Positions 17,040-26,885 of a DNA stretch of 64,000 bases are shown here, in pieces. The stretch comes from Leptospira congkakensis (lineage in GTDB: Bacteria > Spirochaetota > Leptospiria > Leptospirales > Leptospiraceae). The DNA lies in NCBI RefSeq assembly GCF_004770265.1, contig NZ_RQGQ01000016.1, positions 434,001 to 498,000 on the forward strand. Reading direction: 5' to 3'. How positions within the stretch are numbered: the stretch's first letter is position 1; the number at the start of each line of letters is the position of its first letter. The notes under the pieces were generated by a model, which was given only the letters and a program-made list of their open reading frames with translations, had not been told where the DNA came from and ran no database searches. Made by a program: the position numbers and the translations under genes.

Positions 17040-18032
17040 CTATTTAGACTTAGGTGCCAAGCGAATGGGGCCTTCTGGTAATAGAGAAGGATCTCCCACT
17101 CGCTCCAATTCCCAAGAATCCAAAATATTTTTATCCTTTGTATGTAAGGCCGGCCTTAAACTAAGAACAGAATTTCCCTTTTTGTATAAGGACCTTCTTC
17201 CATAAAACCAACCACCTGTTTCTTCAGGATGTGTGTTCTTCCCATACGCACCACCCATTTCAAAACTTAGTTTTAGGTCTTCGGCAAGTCTTGTGAACAT
17301 TGTTGGATCCATCGAGATCCCATGATCTGGGCCTTCTAGATTTCGATCTAAGGTAAAATGTTTTTCAAAAACAACAGCACCAAGGCCACAGGCAACTGAC
17401 GAAGCCAAGGTTCCATCAGAATGATCACTAAAACCGACAACATAATCTGTTGTATCCAAATAAAATGGAATCGACTGAAGGTTTACTTTGTTTAAGGGAG
17501 TAGGATACATTGAAACACAATGGAGAAGGCAAGTTTCTGTTCCATGTTTCCTAAATAGGGAAATGGCCCTTGTCACTTCTTCGGGTAAAGCTGCTCCTGT
17601 AGACACGATCAGAGGTTTTCCCGACTGAATGGCTTTATTCAGCAAAGGTAAATTTACAATATCACCAGATGCAATCTTTAAAACAGGAACATCTAGTCCA
17701 CATAACAAATCTACTGCGGAATCACAAAGAGGTGTGGAAAAAAAATCAAGACCCAAATCGAGAGCTGTTTTTTGGAATTCTTTGTGTTTTGTTTCGTTTA
17801 ATTCGTATTGTTTGAAAATGTCATACAGAAATTTGACATCGGGATTCGATTGGTCTATGAATTCTTCTGTTCTATAGGTTTGGAATTTGACAGCGTGGGC
17901 TCCCGATTCTTTTGCTTTTGCAATGGTTCGTTTTCCAATCTCAAGATCTGCGTTGTGGTTCAGTCCAATTTCTGCAACCAAGTAGGGTGCGGATCGTCTC
18001 GTAAGAGTTTTTTTTCCAATATGAAAATCCAA
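17040..18032 (-). CDS. neuB: N-acetylneuraminate synthase family (NeuB-like) protein
   Basis: 330 residues from a TTG start at 18032, supported by AGAGG seven bases upstream. NeuB enzymes condense phosphoenolpyruvate with a hexosamine to make nonulosonic acids (sialic, legionaminic, pseudaminic). Family motifs are clear: VAEIGLNHN, AVKFQTY, FFSTP, KIASGD, GFSDHS, EKHFTLDR and GPDHGISM. After the barrel only a short, incomplete-looking SAF region remains (GRRSLYKKG onward, about 50 residues). The exact sugar cannot be told, and no other nonulosonate gene is nearby. It lies 30 bases downstream of feoB on the same strand. Confidence 0.88.
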   Translation of the reverse strand: MDFHIGKKTLTRRSAPYLVAEIGLNHNADLEIGKRTIAKAKESGAHAVKFQTYRTEEFIDQSNPDVKFLYDIFKQYELNETKHKEFQKTALDLGLDFFSTPLCDSAVDLLCGLDVPVLKIASGDIVNLPLLNKAIQSGKPLIVSTGAALPEEVTRAISLFRKHGTETCLLHCVSMYPTPLNKVNLQSIPFYLDTTDYVVGFSDHSDGTLASSVACGLGAVVFEKHFTLDRNLEGPDHGISMDPTMFTRLAEDLKLSFEMGGAYGKNTHPEETGGWFYGRRSLYKKGNSVLSLRPALHTKDKNILDSWELERVGDPSLLPEGPIRLAPKSK

Positions 18033-18062
18033 GGGTAACCTCTTGGATTCATTGTCGGCAGT

Positions 18063-20132
18063 TTAAACAAATCCTAAAATCTTTCCCAATTGAAATATTA
18101 GAAAGGAAGAAGTAATAGCAAGGATTGTCATATATAAAAACTGAACGATAGGCCAAAAGATGGTTCCCGTTTCTTTTTTGGTTACAGCCAGGGTTGACAT
18201 ACACTGACTGGCAAAGGCAAAAAATACCAGAAGTGATACACCGGAAAGGGGGGTCCAAACAAGCGATCCATCGGCCCTTTTTTCCGTGCGTAGTGTGGAA
18301 CGTAACGATTCACCTTCTTCGTTTTCCTCTGAACCATATAGCACAGCTAAGGTGGAAACCATTACTTCACGTGCGGCAAAAGAAGTTAAAATTGAAATTC
18401 CAATTTTCCAATCAAAACCAAGAGGTTCGATGGCAGGTTCCATAACCTTTCCTATGGTTCCGATATAGGAAGTTTCAATGGGACTAGTTTCCCATTCGTT
18501 ATTTTTATATTCAGCAGGGAAATGACTGAGAAACCAAAGAAGAACTGAAATGTATAAAATGACTTGGCCCGCAGTGGATAAAAATGATTTTACCTTTCCG
18601 TAAACAGTATGAAACAAACTTTTTAAAGAGGGAAGATTGTATCTGGGGAGTTCCATCACAAAGTAAGAAGAATCTTCTTTAAATACTGTTTTACGAAAGA
18701 TAAAGGCAAATCCAAAGCTGGCAATCATCCCAAGAAAAAACATAGAAAACAAAACGAAACCTTGGATATTAAAAATTCCGAAAACAGGAGGAAAACTAAA
18801 TACGGTTCCCACTATCAAAATATAAACGGGATATCTTGCAGAGCACATCACAAGAGGTGAAACCATAATCGTTGTAAAACGATCGGATTTGTTTTCTATG
18901 GTTCTGGTTCCGAGGATTGCGGGAACGGCACAAGCAGCAGAAGAAAGTAGAGGGATAAATGATTTTCCCGAGAGTCCAAATTTCCCCATCACTCGGTCCA
19001 TTAAAAAACTAGCACGTGCTAAATATCCAGATTCTTCCAAAATTCCAATGAATAGAAATAAAAGGGCAATCTGAGGTATAAAAACGATAACACTTCCGAC
19101 ACCGCCAATGATTCCTTCCGTTATCAGAGATCTGAGAAGGCCTTCCTCGACAAAGGCCTCGGCAAATGATTGTAAGTTGGCGATTCCAAGTTCAATAAGA
19201 TCCATAGGGATTTCTGCAAAACTAAATAGGCTTTGGAAAAGAAGTCCCATTAAAAGAAAAAAACAAACAAAACCTAGGATTGGATGTAATAAAACCAGAT
19301 CCAATTTTTCTTCTAGGCTTCCTGGAATGGATTTTGGATAAGTAATCACTTCTGCCAAAACTTTTTTGATAAAGAAGGATCGGTAGATCATTTCTTCTTG
19401 GTAATAAAAAGAATATCCTTTGTTTTCGATCTCGGATCTTAACCAATTTCTTGTTTCTTCTGGGAACTTAAAAAAGTAACGTTCTTCGTTTAAATGTGGG
19501 TCTTTGTTGATGTATTTTAAAGATTGGGATAAAAAGAATTCTGCTTCGTTGGAATTGATTCCCAGTTTTTGTTTCGCCGTTTTAAGAAAGGTTTCTTCCT
19601 TGGTTCCCCAATTCCAAAGTCTTGAATGTTTTTGAAAGTTGTTTGGATTTTTTAAAATTTCTTTTAGAGTATCGATTCCATCGCCTGATTTTGCATTCAC
19701 AAGTAGGAATGGTAACCCTATCTGCTTTTTTAGTTTTTCTAAATCCAATTGGATTCTTTTTTTTTCGAGTACATCTTTCATTGTGAGAACCACAATAGTG
19801 GGGACTCCCATATCGATGATTTGAAGTAAAAACTGAAGTCCTCTCTCTAAATTCAATGCATCTAAAACATAAATGACTTGTTCTTCTGGTTCTCTTGTTA
19901 ATAATACTTCGTAAGCAATTTTTTTGTCTTCGGCAACTCCTCCAAGGCCGTATGTTCCCGGTAAGTCAGTGATTACAAAATCGGAACCATCCAAACTAAG
20001 AGTTCCTTCTCTTTTTTCTACGGTGACTCCACTAAAGTTTCCTGTTTTTTGTTTGAGGCCTGTAAGTTGATTGAAGAGTGTTGATTTTCCACAATTGGGA
20101 TTTCCAACTAAATAAATTTTTTTATTTTTCAT
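18063..20132 (-). CDS. feoB: Ferrous iron transport protein B
   Basis: 689 residues from ATG 20132, which overlaps the feoA stop (ATGA). The G domain occupies the first 170 residues: P-loop GNPNCGKST (10-18), switch segment GNFSGVTVEK, G3 DLPG (56-59), and TMKD (117-120) in place of the usual N-x-x-D G4 motif. The membrane part has Gate motifs (SSAACAVPAILGTR) and about eight or more TM helices. It imports Fe(II) across the inner membrane. Length is slightly below the E. coli protein. The Thr in G4 is a conservative variant also seen in other GTPases. Confidence 0.97.
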   Translation of the reverse strand: MKNKKIYLVGNPNCGKSTLFNQLTGLKQKTGNFSGVTVEKREGTLSLDGSDFVITDLPGTYGLGGVAEDKKIAYEVLLTREPEEQVIYVLDALNLERGLQFLLQIIDMGVPTIVVLTMKDVLEKKRIQLDLEKLKKQIGLPFLLVNAKSGDGIDTLKEILKNPNNFQKHSRLWNWGTKEETFLKTAKQKLGINSNEAEFFLSQSLKYINKDPHLNEERYFFKFPEETRNWLRSEIENKGYSFYYQEEMIYRSFFIKKVLAEVITYPKSIPGSLEEKLDLVLLHPILGFVCFFLLMGLLFQSLFSFAEIPMDLIELGIANLQSFAEAFVEEGLLRSLITEGIIGGVGSVIVFIPQIALLFLFIGILEESGYLARASFLMDRVMGKFGLSGKSFIPLLSSAACAVPAILGTRTIENKSDRFTTIMVSPLVMCSARYPVYILIVGTVFSFPPVFGIFNIQGFVLFSMFFLGMIASFGFAFIFRKTVFKEDSSYFVMELPRYNLPSLKSLFHTVYGKVKSFLSTAGQVILYISVLLWFLSHFPAEYKNNEWETSPIETSYIGTIGKVMEPAIEPLGFDWKIGISILTSFAAREVMVSTLAVLYGSEENEEGESLRSTLRTEKRADGSLVWTPLSGVSLLVFFAFASQCMSTLAVTKKETGTIFWPIVQFLYMTILAITSSFLIFQLGKILGFV

Positions 20133-20368
20133 GTTTGTTTTATTTTGATTTGAATCGCTTTTCCGTCTGCGATTCGTAAAGCAATAGTGGTTCCACTCAA
20201 AATACAAACCATCTTCCCTAGAAGTAAGGACTTATCTTTTAAAGTGATTTCGGCTCCAGGGAAAAAACCAAGTTCCAATAATTCAGTTAACATTGGTTTT
20301 GGGAGTTTTTTGGAATCTAAGGAAACAATTTCTGCTACTTCCCCAATTTTTAAATCTTGTATAGTCAT
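20129..20368 (-). CDS. feoA: Ferrous iron transport protein A
   Basis: 79 residues, the normal size of the SH3-like FeoA. Conserved features are MTIQDLKIGE at the start, LLELGFFPGAEI in the middle and GTTIALRIADGKAIQI at the end. It partners FeoB at the cytoplasmic face. It begins 9 bases after the UbiB-like gene ends and overlaps feoB by four bases, so all three share a transcript. Confidence 0.95.
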   Translation of the reverse strand: MTIQDLKIGEVAEIVSLDSKKLPKPMLTELLELGFFPGAEITLKDKSLLLGKMVCILSGTTIALRIADGKAIQIKIKQT

Positions 20369-20377
20369 TTATATTGT

Positions 20378-21676
20378 TTATGAAATAGCAAACTTTTGTG
20401 TGTCGCGGAATAAGTTGATTTCTGGAGCAATTGATTTAACATATCTATCAAAGTATAACATCTGTTTCATGAGGAGGGCAAATTCTCGTGGAATTTTTAA
20501 TCCATTTTTTTCGGCAATTTCCTTCATGTCATACATGATTCGATTGAGCCTAGATTCGTCAAACATCTCATTGTCGGTCAAATGCACATACACCGATTCT
20601 AATTCATTAAATACGGAATCTAATTCTTTGGCTAATACGCTTGGATTGACTCCACTATCGGTTGAATCCATTTCTACAAGCCCTTGTGCAACTAATGTAG
20701 ATTCACCAATACCAATCCCTTGGGTAAATAACATTAATCCTTTCCAAATTCTAGGAGAGATTCTTCCTACAATTCCAAAATCGATAAAACCAATGGTTCC
20801 ATCTTTTAGAATCATTAAATTTCCTGCATGTACATCTGCATGAAAAAAACCTTGGTTGGATAGAGATGAAAACCAAATTTCAAGAGCATCACTTAGAACC
20901 TTTCTAGGATTGTTTGTGAATTTGCGAAGACCGGCTTCATCAGTGATGGGAACACCATAGAATCTTTCCATAGTTAAAACTTTTTTGGATGAAAGGGTAT
21001 GATAAACTCTAGGAACGCGCGCTCTCGATTCCTTCACACGTAATAAATAATTTTCAAACTCTTCTATATTCTTGGCTTCTTGTATAAAATCGATTTCTTG
21101 TAAGATTGAAATTTGAAATTCTTCAAACATAGCCGTAAGTCCTGATTTTTTAAATTCAGGAGCAATGAAGGCCAAAATTTTGGTAAGGATTCCCAAAATC
21201 TGCATGTCAGTTTTTAAAGTTAGGTGGACATCAGGCCTTTGGACTTTGACAACCACATCTAGACCTTCTTTTGTGACTGCCGCGTGGACTTGGGCAATGG
21301 ATGCCGAAGCTAAGGGAGTTTCCTCAAAACTATGAAACAAAGTTTCTAGTTTCCCACCCAATTCGCGTTCTACGGAGGATCGAATGTCTCTGTAAGCTAC
21401 TGGTCGAACCGAGTCCAAACAAGCTTGCATTTCCTCTACATATTCCTTGGGGAAGAGGGAAGGAGCACTGGCAATGAACTGTCCGAGTTTGATGTATGTG
21501 GCTCCCAGGTTGGAAAACGCGTCTCTTAAGGTGATGGCAATTTCTCTGTGGTTTGGTTCTCCCTTCGCCAGCTGGGCGAGAATCCCAATTGCCTTGGAAG
21601 TGAAGACAAAACTGGAATGGGCGACTCGAAGGCTTGATTGCCAACCAAAAGAAACTAGTTCAGAAAGGGAATCCAT
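20378..21676 (-). CDS. UbiB/ABC1 atypical kinase family protein
   Basis: 432 residues. The ABC1/UbiB signature motifs are present: LGATYIKLGQFIAS (KxGQ motif, about 60-73), ASIAQVHAA (about 124-132), VVKVQRPDV (ATP-binding Lys region), HADVHAGNLMI and FIDFGIVG (the catalytic-loop and metal-binding equivalents). The family supports isoprenoid-quinone synthesis or membrane-lipid homeostasis in other bacteria. Unlike E. coli UbiB it lacks an obvious pair of C-terminal TM helices. It heads the run to feoA and feoB, and its upstream region contains nested inverted repeats shared with a divergent gene. Confidence 0.9.
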   Translation of the reverse strand: MDSLSELVSFGWQSSLRVAHSSFVFTSKAIGILAQLAKGEPNHREIAITLRDAFSNLGATYIKLGQFIASAPSLFPKEYVEEMQACLDSVRPVAYRDIRSSVERELGGKLETLFHSFEETPLASASIAQVHAAVTKEGLDVVVKVQRPDVHLTLKTDMQILGILTKILAFIAPEFKKSGLTAMFEEFQISILQEIDFIQEAKNIEEFENYLLRVKESRARVPRVYHTLSSKKVLTMERFYGVPITDEAGLRKFTNNPRKVLSDALEIWFSSLSNQGFFHADVHAGNLMILKDGTIGFIDFGIVGRISPRIWKGLMLFTQGIGIGESTLVAQGLVEMDSTDSGVNPSVLAKELDSVFNELESVYVHLTDNEMFDESRLNRIMYDMKEIAEKNGLKIPREFALLMKQMLYFDRYVKSIAPEINLFRDTQKFAIS

Positions 21677-21685
21677 ACGCCCTAA

Positions 21686-21768
21686 TTTGAGACCTAAATC
21701 GGGATTGGAAACGAGAAAATCCCCTTCGCTCCTGCAATTGAAATAGAGTTGCAGGATTAGGTCTCAAA
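21686..21768. promoter_or_regulatory. Nested inverted repeats in a divergent promoter
   Basis: The 115-base gap between the UbiB-like and XPB-N-like genes holds two perfect inverted repeats. The outer one is TTTGAGACCTAA (21686-21697) with TTAGGTCTCAAA (21757-21768). The inner one is TCCTGCAA (21730-21737) with TTGCAGGA (21749-21756), ending exactly where the right outer arm begins. Neither resembles a Fur box. They may be operators for the iron/UbiB run, the divergent gene, or both. Confidence 0.5.
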
Positions 21769-21791
21769 CAAAAACTTATCAAATCACACCC

Positions 21792-23792
21792 ATGAGCCAA
21801 GAAACTGTCCTGTACCAAGAGTTAGAGAAACTCGATCTGAACGAGATCAAAAAAATCGCCAGCCTTTGGAACATCCAAAAGATCCCGGGAAAGGACAAAA
21901 AATCGACTATTTTGGGTCTTATGGAGATTTTCCAGAATGAATTTTACCTAAAAGGGGTTCTGGAAAAGTTCACACCCCTACAAGTCAACATTCTGACCTC
22001 CATATTGAAGAATAAAGGGGTGATGACCCTTGGTGAAATTTCTAGAAAGGTAAACATTCCTCCAATCAACGTGGAAATGGAACTGAACGTTCTTAGAAAA
22101 TATTATCTTTTATACCAAAGAAAAAATCGCGAACGTCTTACTAACAATTTAGATAAATACCATGCTTATGATGAATACTTAAGACTCATCAAAGTAGAAA
22201 CAAATCCTAAGGGAGAAAAATTCAAATTCTCCACTGAGAAGGCTTTGCACAAAGCCACACTTGCTGAACTTCCTGAAGAATGGAAAGAAGCTGTTGGTGC
22301 CAAAAAAGGCGAACAGATTGAAACATTCTTAAAGAACGCACTAGCACCAGAGTTTCTTCAAAAATTGATCGAAGAACTTTCTGATTTTGATAAAGATGTA
22401 CTCCATCAGATTTACATTCACGGTGGTGTGATAGAAGCGGATACCATTCGTAACTATATCACAGTCAATCGTGGTAGATTTGAACAAACTATCCCTCACC
22501 TAACATCTCTTTATCTTGTTCGTGATTTATACTACGTAGAAGATAAATTCATTCGGGTGATTGTCATTCCAAAAGAAATTTTGGATCATTTACAGTTTTC
22601 TCCTATTTTACCTCCGGTAAAAAAGGGAACTCGAGTTCGTCAGGAAAAAATTTCTGCCAATGGACTCGATTTTTTCTTAAACGTAAAAAAACTCATTTCT
22701 TATATTTCACGTAAAGGTTTGAACCTTGCAAAATCAGGAAAAATCAAACAGGCAGATCACAAAAGAACGGAAACAGAACTTTTATCTCCCGATATAGAAA
22801 TTTTCCCTGAGAAAAGCCAAGTTTATCAAATCGAACTCATCCTTCCTATTCTAAAACTTTTAGGATATGTGGATATCAAAGGTGAGAACGTAATTCTGAT
22901 TCAAGAAACAGATGAGTTTCTAAAAAAAGATATCTTTGAAATTATGAAACTTGTCATTCATGAAGTGAATGAAGCAAGAACACGCCGCCTGAATCCTGCA
23001 GAAGTATTTACTGCCACCGAAGTTCCGTTCTACGAAAAGGGAATTTTGGACAAAACTGTAAAACTCATTATGGCACATGGAAAGATCAACACATCGGTCA
23101 TCTTTTCACATATCATTCGTGATCATTTGGTTTTTTCACCAACCTTCCAAATCAAAACTTATGAAGAAGATTTGGCTGACTTACGTAAAGAAATCATCTC
23201 TGCCATTTTCTATTTACAACTGTTTGGGTTGATTGAGGTGGAATATCCACAACGAAATCTAAGCCTTTCTGAACTCGGCGCCCATTACTTCAATCACGAA
23301 GCACTTGTTACAGTAACGGAAAAGGGTGGAATTACCATCAACCCAGACTTCTCGATCATTGCTTTCCCTGATCGAGTGTCTTTGAATGGAATCCATTTAT
23401 TAAAAGCTTTTTGTGAATTGAAAGATTATGATAGAGTTTATACTTTTTTACTCACTAAAGATAGTTTCCAATTGGGGATCCTTCTTGGTTACGATAAAGA
23501 AACCTTTATCCATTTCTTAAGAGAATCTTCCAAAGCAGAACTAGCGCAGAATTTACTGTTCTTATTGGATGATTGGGGTAACAACCTTCCAATCGTAACC
23601 ATTACAGAAGATTCTGTCCTCCTTAGAACCAAAGATTCCCAGGTAATGGAATTACTCCTCGGCCAAATCAAAGGTAAAAAGTTTGTATTGGAAGAAGTAA
23701 GCCCAACGGGGATCATCATTGAGAAGTCCAAAGTGATGGAAGTGATCACGATTGCTGAGAAACTCAATATGATCATACGACTCAATCGATAG
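21792..23792 (+). CDS. XPB/Ssl2 N-terminal-like (helicase-associated) protein
   Basis: 666 residues. The C-terminal third resembles the helicase_C_3 / XPB-Ssl2 N-terminal domain: a strand-rich segment around [14 protein letters not shown], a helical part with [20 protein letters not shown], and a closing strand-helix unit ([16 protein letters not shown] through [11 protein letters not shown]). The N-terminal part carries one or more winged-helix-like modules ([13 protein letters not shown], about 70-90). No Walker A or other helicase motor motif is present, so it should not be called a helicase. It is probably a cytoplasmic DNA- or protein-binding factor. It is followed by a strong terminator. 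Confidence 0.8.
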   Translation: MSQETVLYQELEKLDLNEIKKIASLWNIQKIPGKDKKSTILGLMEIFQNEFYLKGVLEKFTPLQVNILTSILKNKGVMTLGEISRKVNIPPINVEMELNVLRKYYLLYQRKNRERLTNNLDKYHAYDEYLRLIKVETNPKGEKFKFSTEKALHKATLAELPEEWKEAVGAKKGEQIETFLKNALAPEFLQKLIEELSDFDKDVLHQIYIHGGVIEADTIRNYITVNRGRFEQTIPHLTSLYLVRDLYYVEDKFIRVIVIPKEILDHLQFSPILPPVKKGTRVRQEKISANGLDFFLNVKKLISYISRKGLNLAKSGKIKQADHKRTETELLSPDIEIFPEKSQVYQIELILPILKLLGYVDIKGENVILIQETDEFLKKDIFEIMKLVIHEVNEARTRRLNPAEVFTATEVPFYEKGILDKTVKLIMAHGKINTSVIFSHIIRDHLVFSPTFQIKTYEEDLADLRKEIISAIFYLQLFGLIEVEYPQRNLSLSELGAHYFNHEALVTVTEKGGITINPDFSIIAFPDRVSLNGIHLLKAFCELKDYDRVYTFLLTKDSFQLGILLGYDKETFIHFLRESSKAELAQNLLFLLDDWGNNLPIVTITEDSVLLRTKDSQVMELLLGQIKGKKFVLEEVSPTGIIIEKSKVMEVITIAEKLNMIIRLNR

Positions 23793-23813
23793 ATTTTTAA
23801 AATTGCCCTCTAA

Positions 23814-23850
23814 ACAAAAAAAGACCAACTTTCGTTGGTCTTTTTTTTTT
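23814..23850. terminator. Bidirectional rho-independent terminator
   Basis: AAAGACCAAC (23820-23829) pairs with GTTGGTCTTT (23834-23843) around a TTTC loop, flanked by an A-run on the left and a ten-base T-run on the right. It lies between convergent genes and can serve both. Confidence 0.9.
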
Positions 23851-23881
23851 ATCCAGCTGCCTAGAACAGACGTTATTTTGG

Positions 23882-24178
23882 TTATTTTTTTTCGCCGACA
23901 GTAAGTTCTGGATCGGTGATTTTAATTTTGTTTTTAAAATCCCATTTGCGAAACGGAGAGACTGCATCCAAACGTTCTTGTGTCACAAAGAACAATCTTT
24001 CGCCGTATTTAACAAGCCCACCTTTGTAATAAGCATATTTCGTTTTGTGGTCTACCATTCCCACTTCTACGACCTTATTCCAATCTTCGCAGGTTTTTAA
24101 AGAAGGTACCTTTCTGAGATACAATTCCTTAATAGAGTTTTCTTTCACCGCATCGCGAAGTATTTTTTCCCATTCCAT
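23882..24178 (-). CDS. Small hypothetical protein
   Basis: 98 residues, soluble and Lys/Glu-rich, with no signal peptide or TM segment. It has a helical first half with two Cys-free amphipathic stretches and a later beta-type stretch (KTKYAYYKGGLVKYGERLFF). I do not recognise a family. It follows lnt by 45 bases on the same strand and ends before the bidirectional terminator, so it is probably the last gene of the lipase-foldase-lnt run. Confidence 0.65.
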   Translation of the reverse strand: MEWEKILRDAVKENSIKELYLRKVPSLKTCEDWNKVVEVGMVDHKTKYAYYKGGLVKYGERLFFVTQERLDAVSPFRKWDFKNKIKITDPELTVGEKK

Positions 24179-24223
24179 ATTCGAATAGCCTTTCTTTCCT
24201 CACCTAAATTTCAATTTCATTTT

Positions 24224-25825
24224 TCATTTTATCGTACTATCAGACGTAGACTTGCGGAAAAAAACCAAAAATAAAAGCAAAACGGCCATGAATCGCCATG
24301 GTCCTGGGCCGAATTGGATATAAGGAGTGGTTCTGTCTTTCTCAACAGTGGGAAGATCTAAATATCCAATGGCTTTTTGGAATGTTTGTAATTCTCCCAT
24401 TATCTCTCTTCCCCATGGGTCAAAAGCAGTGGTGATGCCTGTGACTGCAACGCGGACAACGGGTCTACCTGATTCGATGGAACGAAGCCTTCCGGCTCCT
24501 GCATGTTGTTTGGTTTCCGTTTGGCTTTCAAACCAGGAATCATTGGTAAGGTTGAGAATAAATTCCGAAGGGGAATGTTTGACAACCGCTCGAACCAAAT
24601 CAGGGTACAAAACTTCATAACAAATCAAAGGACTGAATGTTACCGTCTCTCCAATTTTTGTTTGAAAAGTTAAAGCCTCTGTTAGTTTTCCTGGAATGTG
24701 ATTGCTAGACTCAGGAAAAATTTTCCGAAGCCATGGAATTTGGTTTTCGCCTGGTAAATACTCTCCAAAGGGTAATAAAATTTGTTTGTATCGTCTTTCG
24801 GAAACAAGAGAGACCTGGTGGAGAACTGTGAGAGAGTTTCTGGATCCTTCCTCCCAAACAAGTTCATTAAAAACAAGAGGGGTATTACTCGTTCTGACTA
24901 AACTTGTTGTAACGTCCACAAAACTTTTGCTATACGTTGAATGCGGATCTTTGGAGTCAATAGTCCCTAGGAAAGGGATGGCAGATTCTGGTAACACGAG
25001 TAAATCGATTGGTTTAGATGCATTACGAATGGCTTCCAGGCCAATATCATAAACGGATTGGATGGTTCTAGTCATCCAAACTTGGTCTTCTTGAATTTCT
25101 CTTTTCGCATAGGGAGTATTTGGTTGGATGAGTGCGAGGTGGATGGTCGGGCCCTGGGGTATGGTTTCTGCTAGGAAATATAAATTGAGCAGGAAAAAAC
25201 AAAAAATAGGAATCAAATAAGAAAAATAATGTCTGATCCCTCTATCCGACTTTAAAAGCATCAAATATAGAAGAGCTGCCGAGAAAATAGAAACAAATCC
25301 TAAAACCTCAGTTCCAAACCTTGCCATCTGTCGCCAGAAGATATTGTTTCGAAACAAATCTCCCCAATACACAGGAAAAACCATGGGGCAAATCCAATCG
25401 GAAATTAAAAATAACGAGGGAAGGACAAATAAAAAAAAATGAGAATCTTTGATTGTCTTTTGTTTTGTTAGAAAAAGAGATCCAAAAAAAACAATTCCTA
25501 CTTTATAGAAAGATACGAGTGCATAAATCAAAAAGAGAATTATAGAAACAAAAAATCCTTGGCCGGAAATATTACGAATCGCAGTCCAAATCCAATGGAA
25601 ACTTGTCAATGTCACAAGGAACGAAAACAAAAAAGTAGCATAGATAGTTTGTTTCCAACTAGCCTTGAGGGTAAGTTGTTTGGTGAAATACAAAAGTAGA
25701 AAAATACAAAGAAACCCTGCGGAAGCAAATCCGAAGGGTTCTAACGCCAGAGCAAATAAAATTGCGACTGGAAAAAGTAAAAGAAGGGGATATTTAATTT
25801 GCGGAATTTTTGAGTGTTTTCTCAT
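24224..25825 (-). CDS. lnt: Apolipoprotein N-acyltransferase
   Basis: 533 residues, typical length. About eight TM helices fill residues 10-220, followed by a periplasmic nitrilase-fold domain. The catalytic triad is visible: Glu280 in LLVLPESAIPF, Lys347 in RYKQILLPFGEYLPG, and Cys402 in LICYEVLYPDL. It adds the third acyl chain to the N-terminal Cys of lipoproteins in the inner membrane. The ATG at 25825 lies 32 bases inside the end of the lipase-foldase gene, so the two are translated from one message. Confidence 0.95.
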   Translation of the reverse strand: MRKHSKIPQIKYPLLLLFPVAILFALALEPFGFASAGFLCIFLLLYFTKQLTLKASWKQTIYATFLFSFLVTLTSFHWIWTAIRNISGQGFFVSIILFLIYALVSFYKVGIVFFGSLFLTKQKTIKDSHFFLFVLPSLFLISDWICPMVFPVYWGDLFRNNIFWRQMARFGTEVLGFVSIFSAALLYLMLLKSDRGIRHYFSYLIPIFCFFLLNLYFLAETIPQGPTIHLALIQPNTPYAKREIQEDQVWMTRTIQSVYDIGLEAIRNASKPIDLLVLPESAIPFLGTIDSKDPHSTYSKSFVDVTTSLVRTSNTPLVFNELVWEEGSRNSLTVLHQVSLVSERRYKQILLPFGEYLPGENQIPWLRKIFPESSNHIPGKLTEALTFQTKIGETVTFSPLICYEVLYPDLVRAVVKHSPSEFILNLTNDSWFESQTETKQHAGAGRLRSIESGRPVVRVAVTGITTAFDPWGREIMGELQTFQKAIGYLDLPTVEKDRTTPYIQFGPGPWRFMAVLLLFLVFFRKSTSDSTIK

Positions 25826-26843
25826 ATTCCATTCTTCTTGAATATTCCTCTGCTAATTCCTTACTTCCTAAGGTTTGAATTCTAAGATCCATTAACTTTT
25901 TTTCACGTTCTGATTCAGAAAGATTGGGATAGTTTTTTAAGAGATTTTTTTCTTCCACTTGGAGTTTGGAAATTTTTTCTTCTTCTTCCTTCATCTCTTT
26001 TAGAACCTTTTCCATCCGATCGTTTCCATCTTTACCAAAGTAACGAATCCGAACTTCTTTTTCTTTCGTTTCTCTTTCCGAACCAGATAACTTTGAAAGT
26101 TCAATCTGTCTTAAATCCATTTCGTTTTCAAACTTATCATACATCGGCTCTCTTGCGGCTACTGCATTGTAGTAGGTTCCAAAAGATTTTTTGCGATAGT
26201 CTTCATACAAACGAATCCTTTCATCTGCCTTGACGTTCTTTGTTTCATCTAAGAAATTTTTCCGATTAAAACTAAAGTCAGCAGTTGCTTCTTCTAAACC
26301 GAAAATGAGTTCTGCATCTTCTTTAGCAAAATACTTCCGACGAAGTTGTTTGATTTGTTCGTATCTTTCTTGGTTGGTATAGGACTTACTTGACGGATCA
26401 AGATTCACCATAGCTTCTTCGTATTTTAAATAATTAGAAAGCATGGCGACGAGTCGTTTTGCCTCTTCCCCGCCGTATTCATTTTGGAGAAAGGCTTTGA
26501 TGTATTCATGGCATTGTTCACGGGTGCTGCCTTCCGGGCATTGGCGGCGTAGGTTCCAAAGTTCTGAAACTAAATTCAACTCACCGGATTTGGCACGTGC
26601 TAGGATTTCATCAAAGCGAAGGAACTGTCCATCGGCTGAAAAAATAGTTTTTGCCGACTCTAAGTAAAATGGATCCACAGAAAAACCATCACTTTGCGTG
26701 CGAAAGTATGATTCCGCTTTGTCATTTGGATTTTCATCAGCATTAGTTTCTAATTCGCCTGGACTGAAGATTCGATAAACGATAAAGATTAGGAGTAGGG
26801 CTCCAATGGCATAACTTAAATAACGTAAATTTTTAACATTCAT
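25794..26843 (-). CDS. lifO: Lipase-specific foldase (Lif), lipase chaperone
   Basis: 349 residues from ATG 26843; an in-frame TTG at 26900 would put the intercistronic terminator inside the gene. A single N-terminal TM anchor (about 5-25) is followed by a Asp/Glu-rich linker, then a long all-helical periplasmic domain. The segment FLRFDEILARAKSGE matches the conserved Lif RxxFDY-like motif. Long helices with repeated pattern QIKQLRRKYFAKEDAELIF and ELSKLSGSERETKEKEVRI fit the extended Lif arm that embraces its lipase. It is the dedicated chaperone for the lipase encoded just upstream. A terminator hairpin lies between the two, which would keep foldase levels below lipase levels. Confidence 0.88.
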   Translation of the reverse strand: MNVKNLRYLSYAIGALLLIFIVYRIFSPGELETNADENPNDKAESYFRTQSDGFSVDPFYLESAKTIFSADGQFLRFDEILARAKSGELNLVSELWNLRRQCPEGSTREQCHEYIKAFLQNEYGGEEAKRLVAMLSNYLKYEEAMVNLDPSSKSYTNQERYEQIKQLRRKYFAKEDAELIFGLEEATADFSFNRKNFLDETKNVKADERIRLYEDYRKKSFGTYYNAVAAREPMYDKFENEMDLRQIELSKLSGSERETKEKEVRIRYFGKDGNDRMEKVLKEMKEEEEKISKLQVEEKNLLKNYPNLSESEREKKLMDLRIQTLGSKELAEEYSRRMEYEKTLKNSAN

Positions 26844-26885
26844 GGGAGATGGTATCGTAGTAAAGGATGGGATTGTACTTCTGGA

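Noticed and set aside
21792..23792. Calling the 666-residue protein a helicase
   Set aside because: Only the accessory XPB-N-like region is recognisable; there is no Walker A, DEAD-type or other motor motif.
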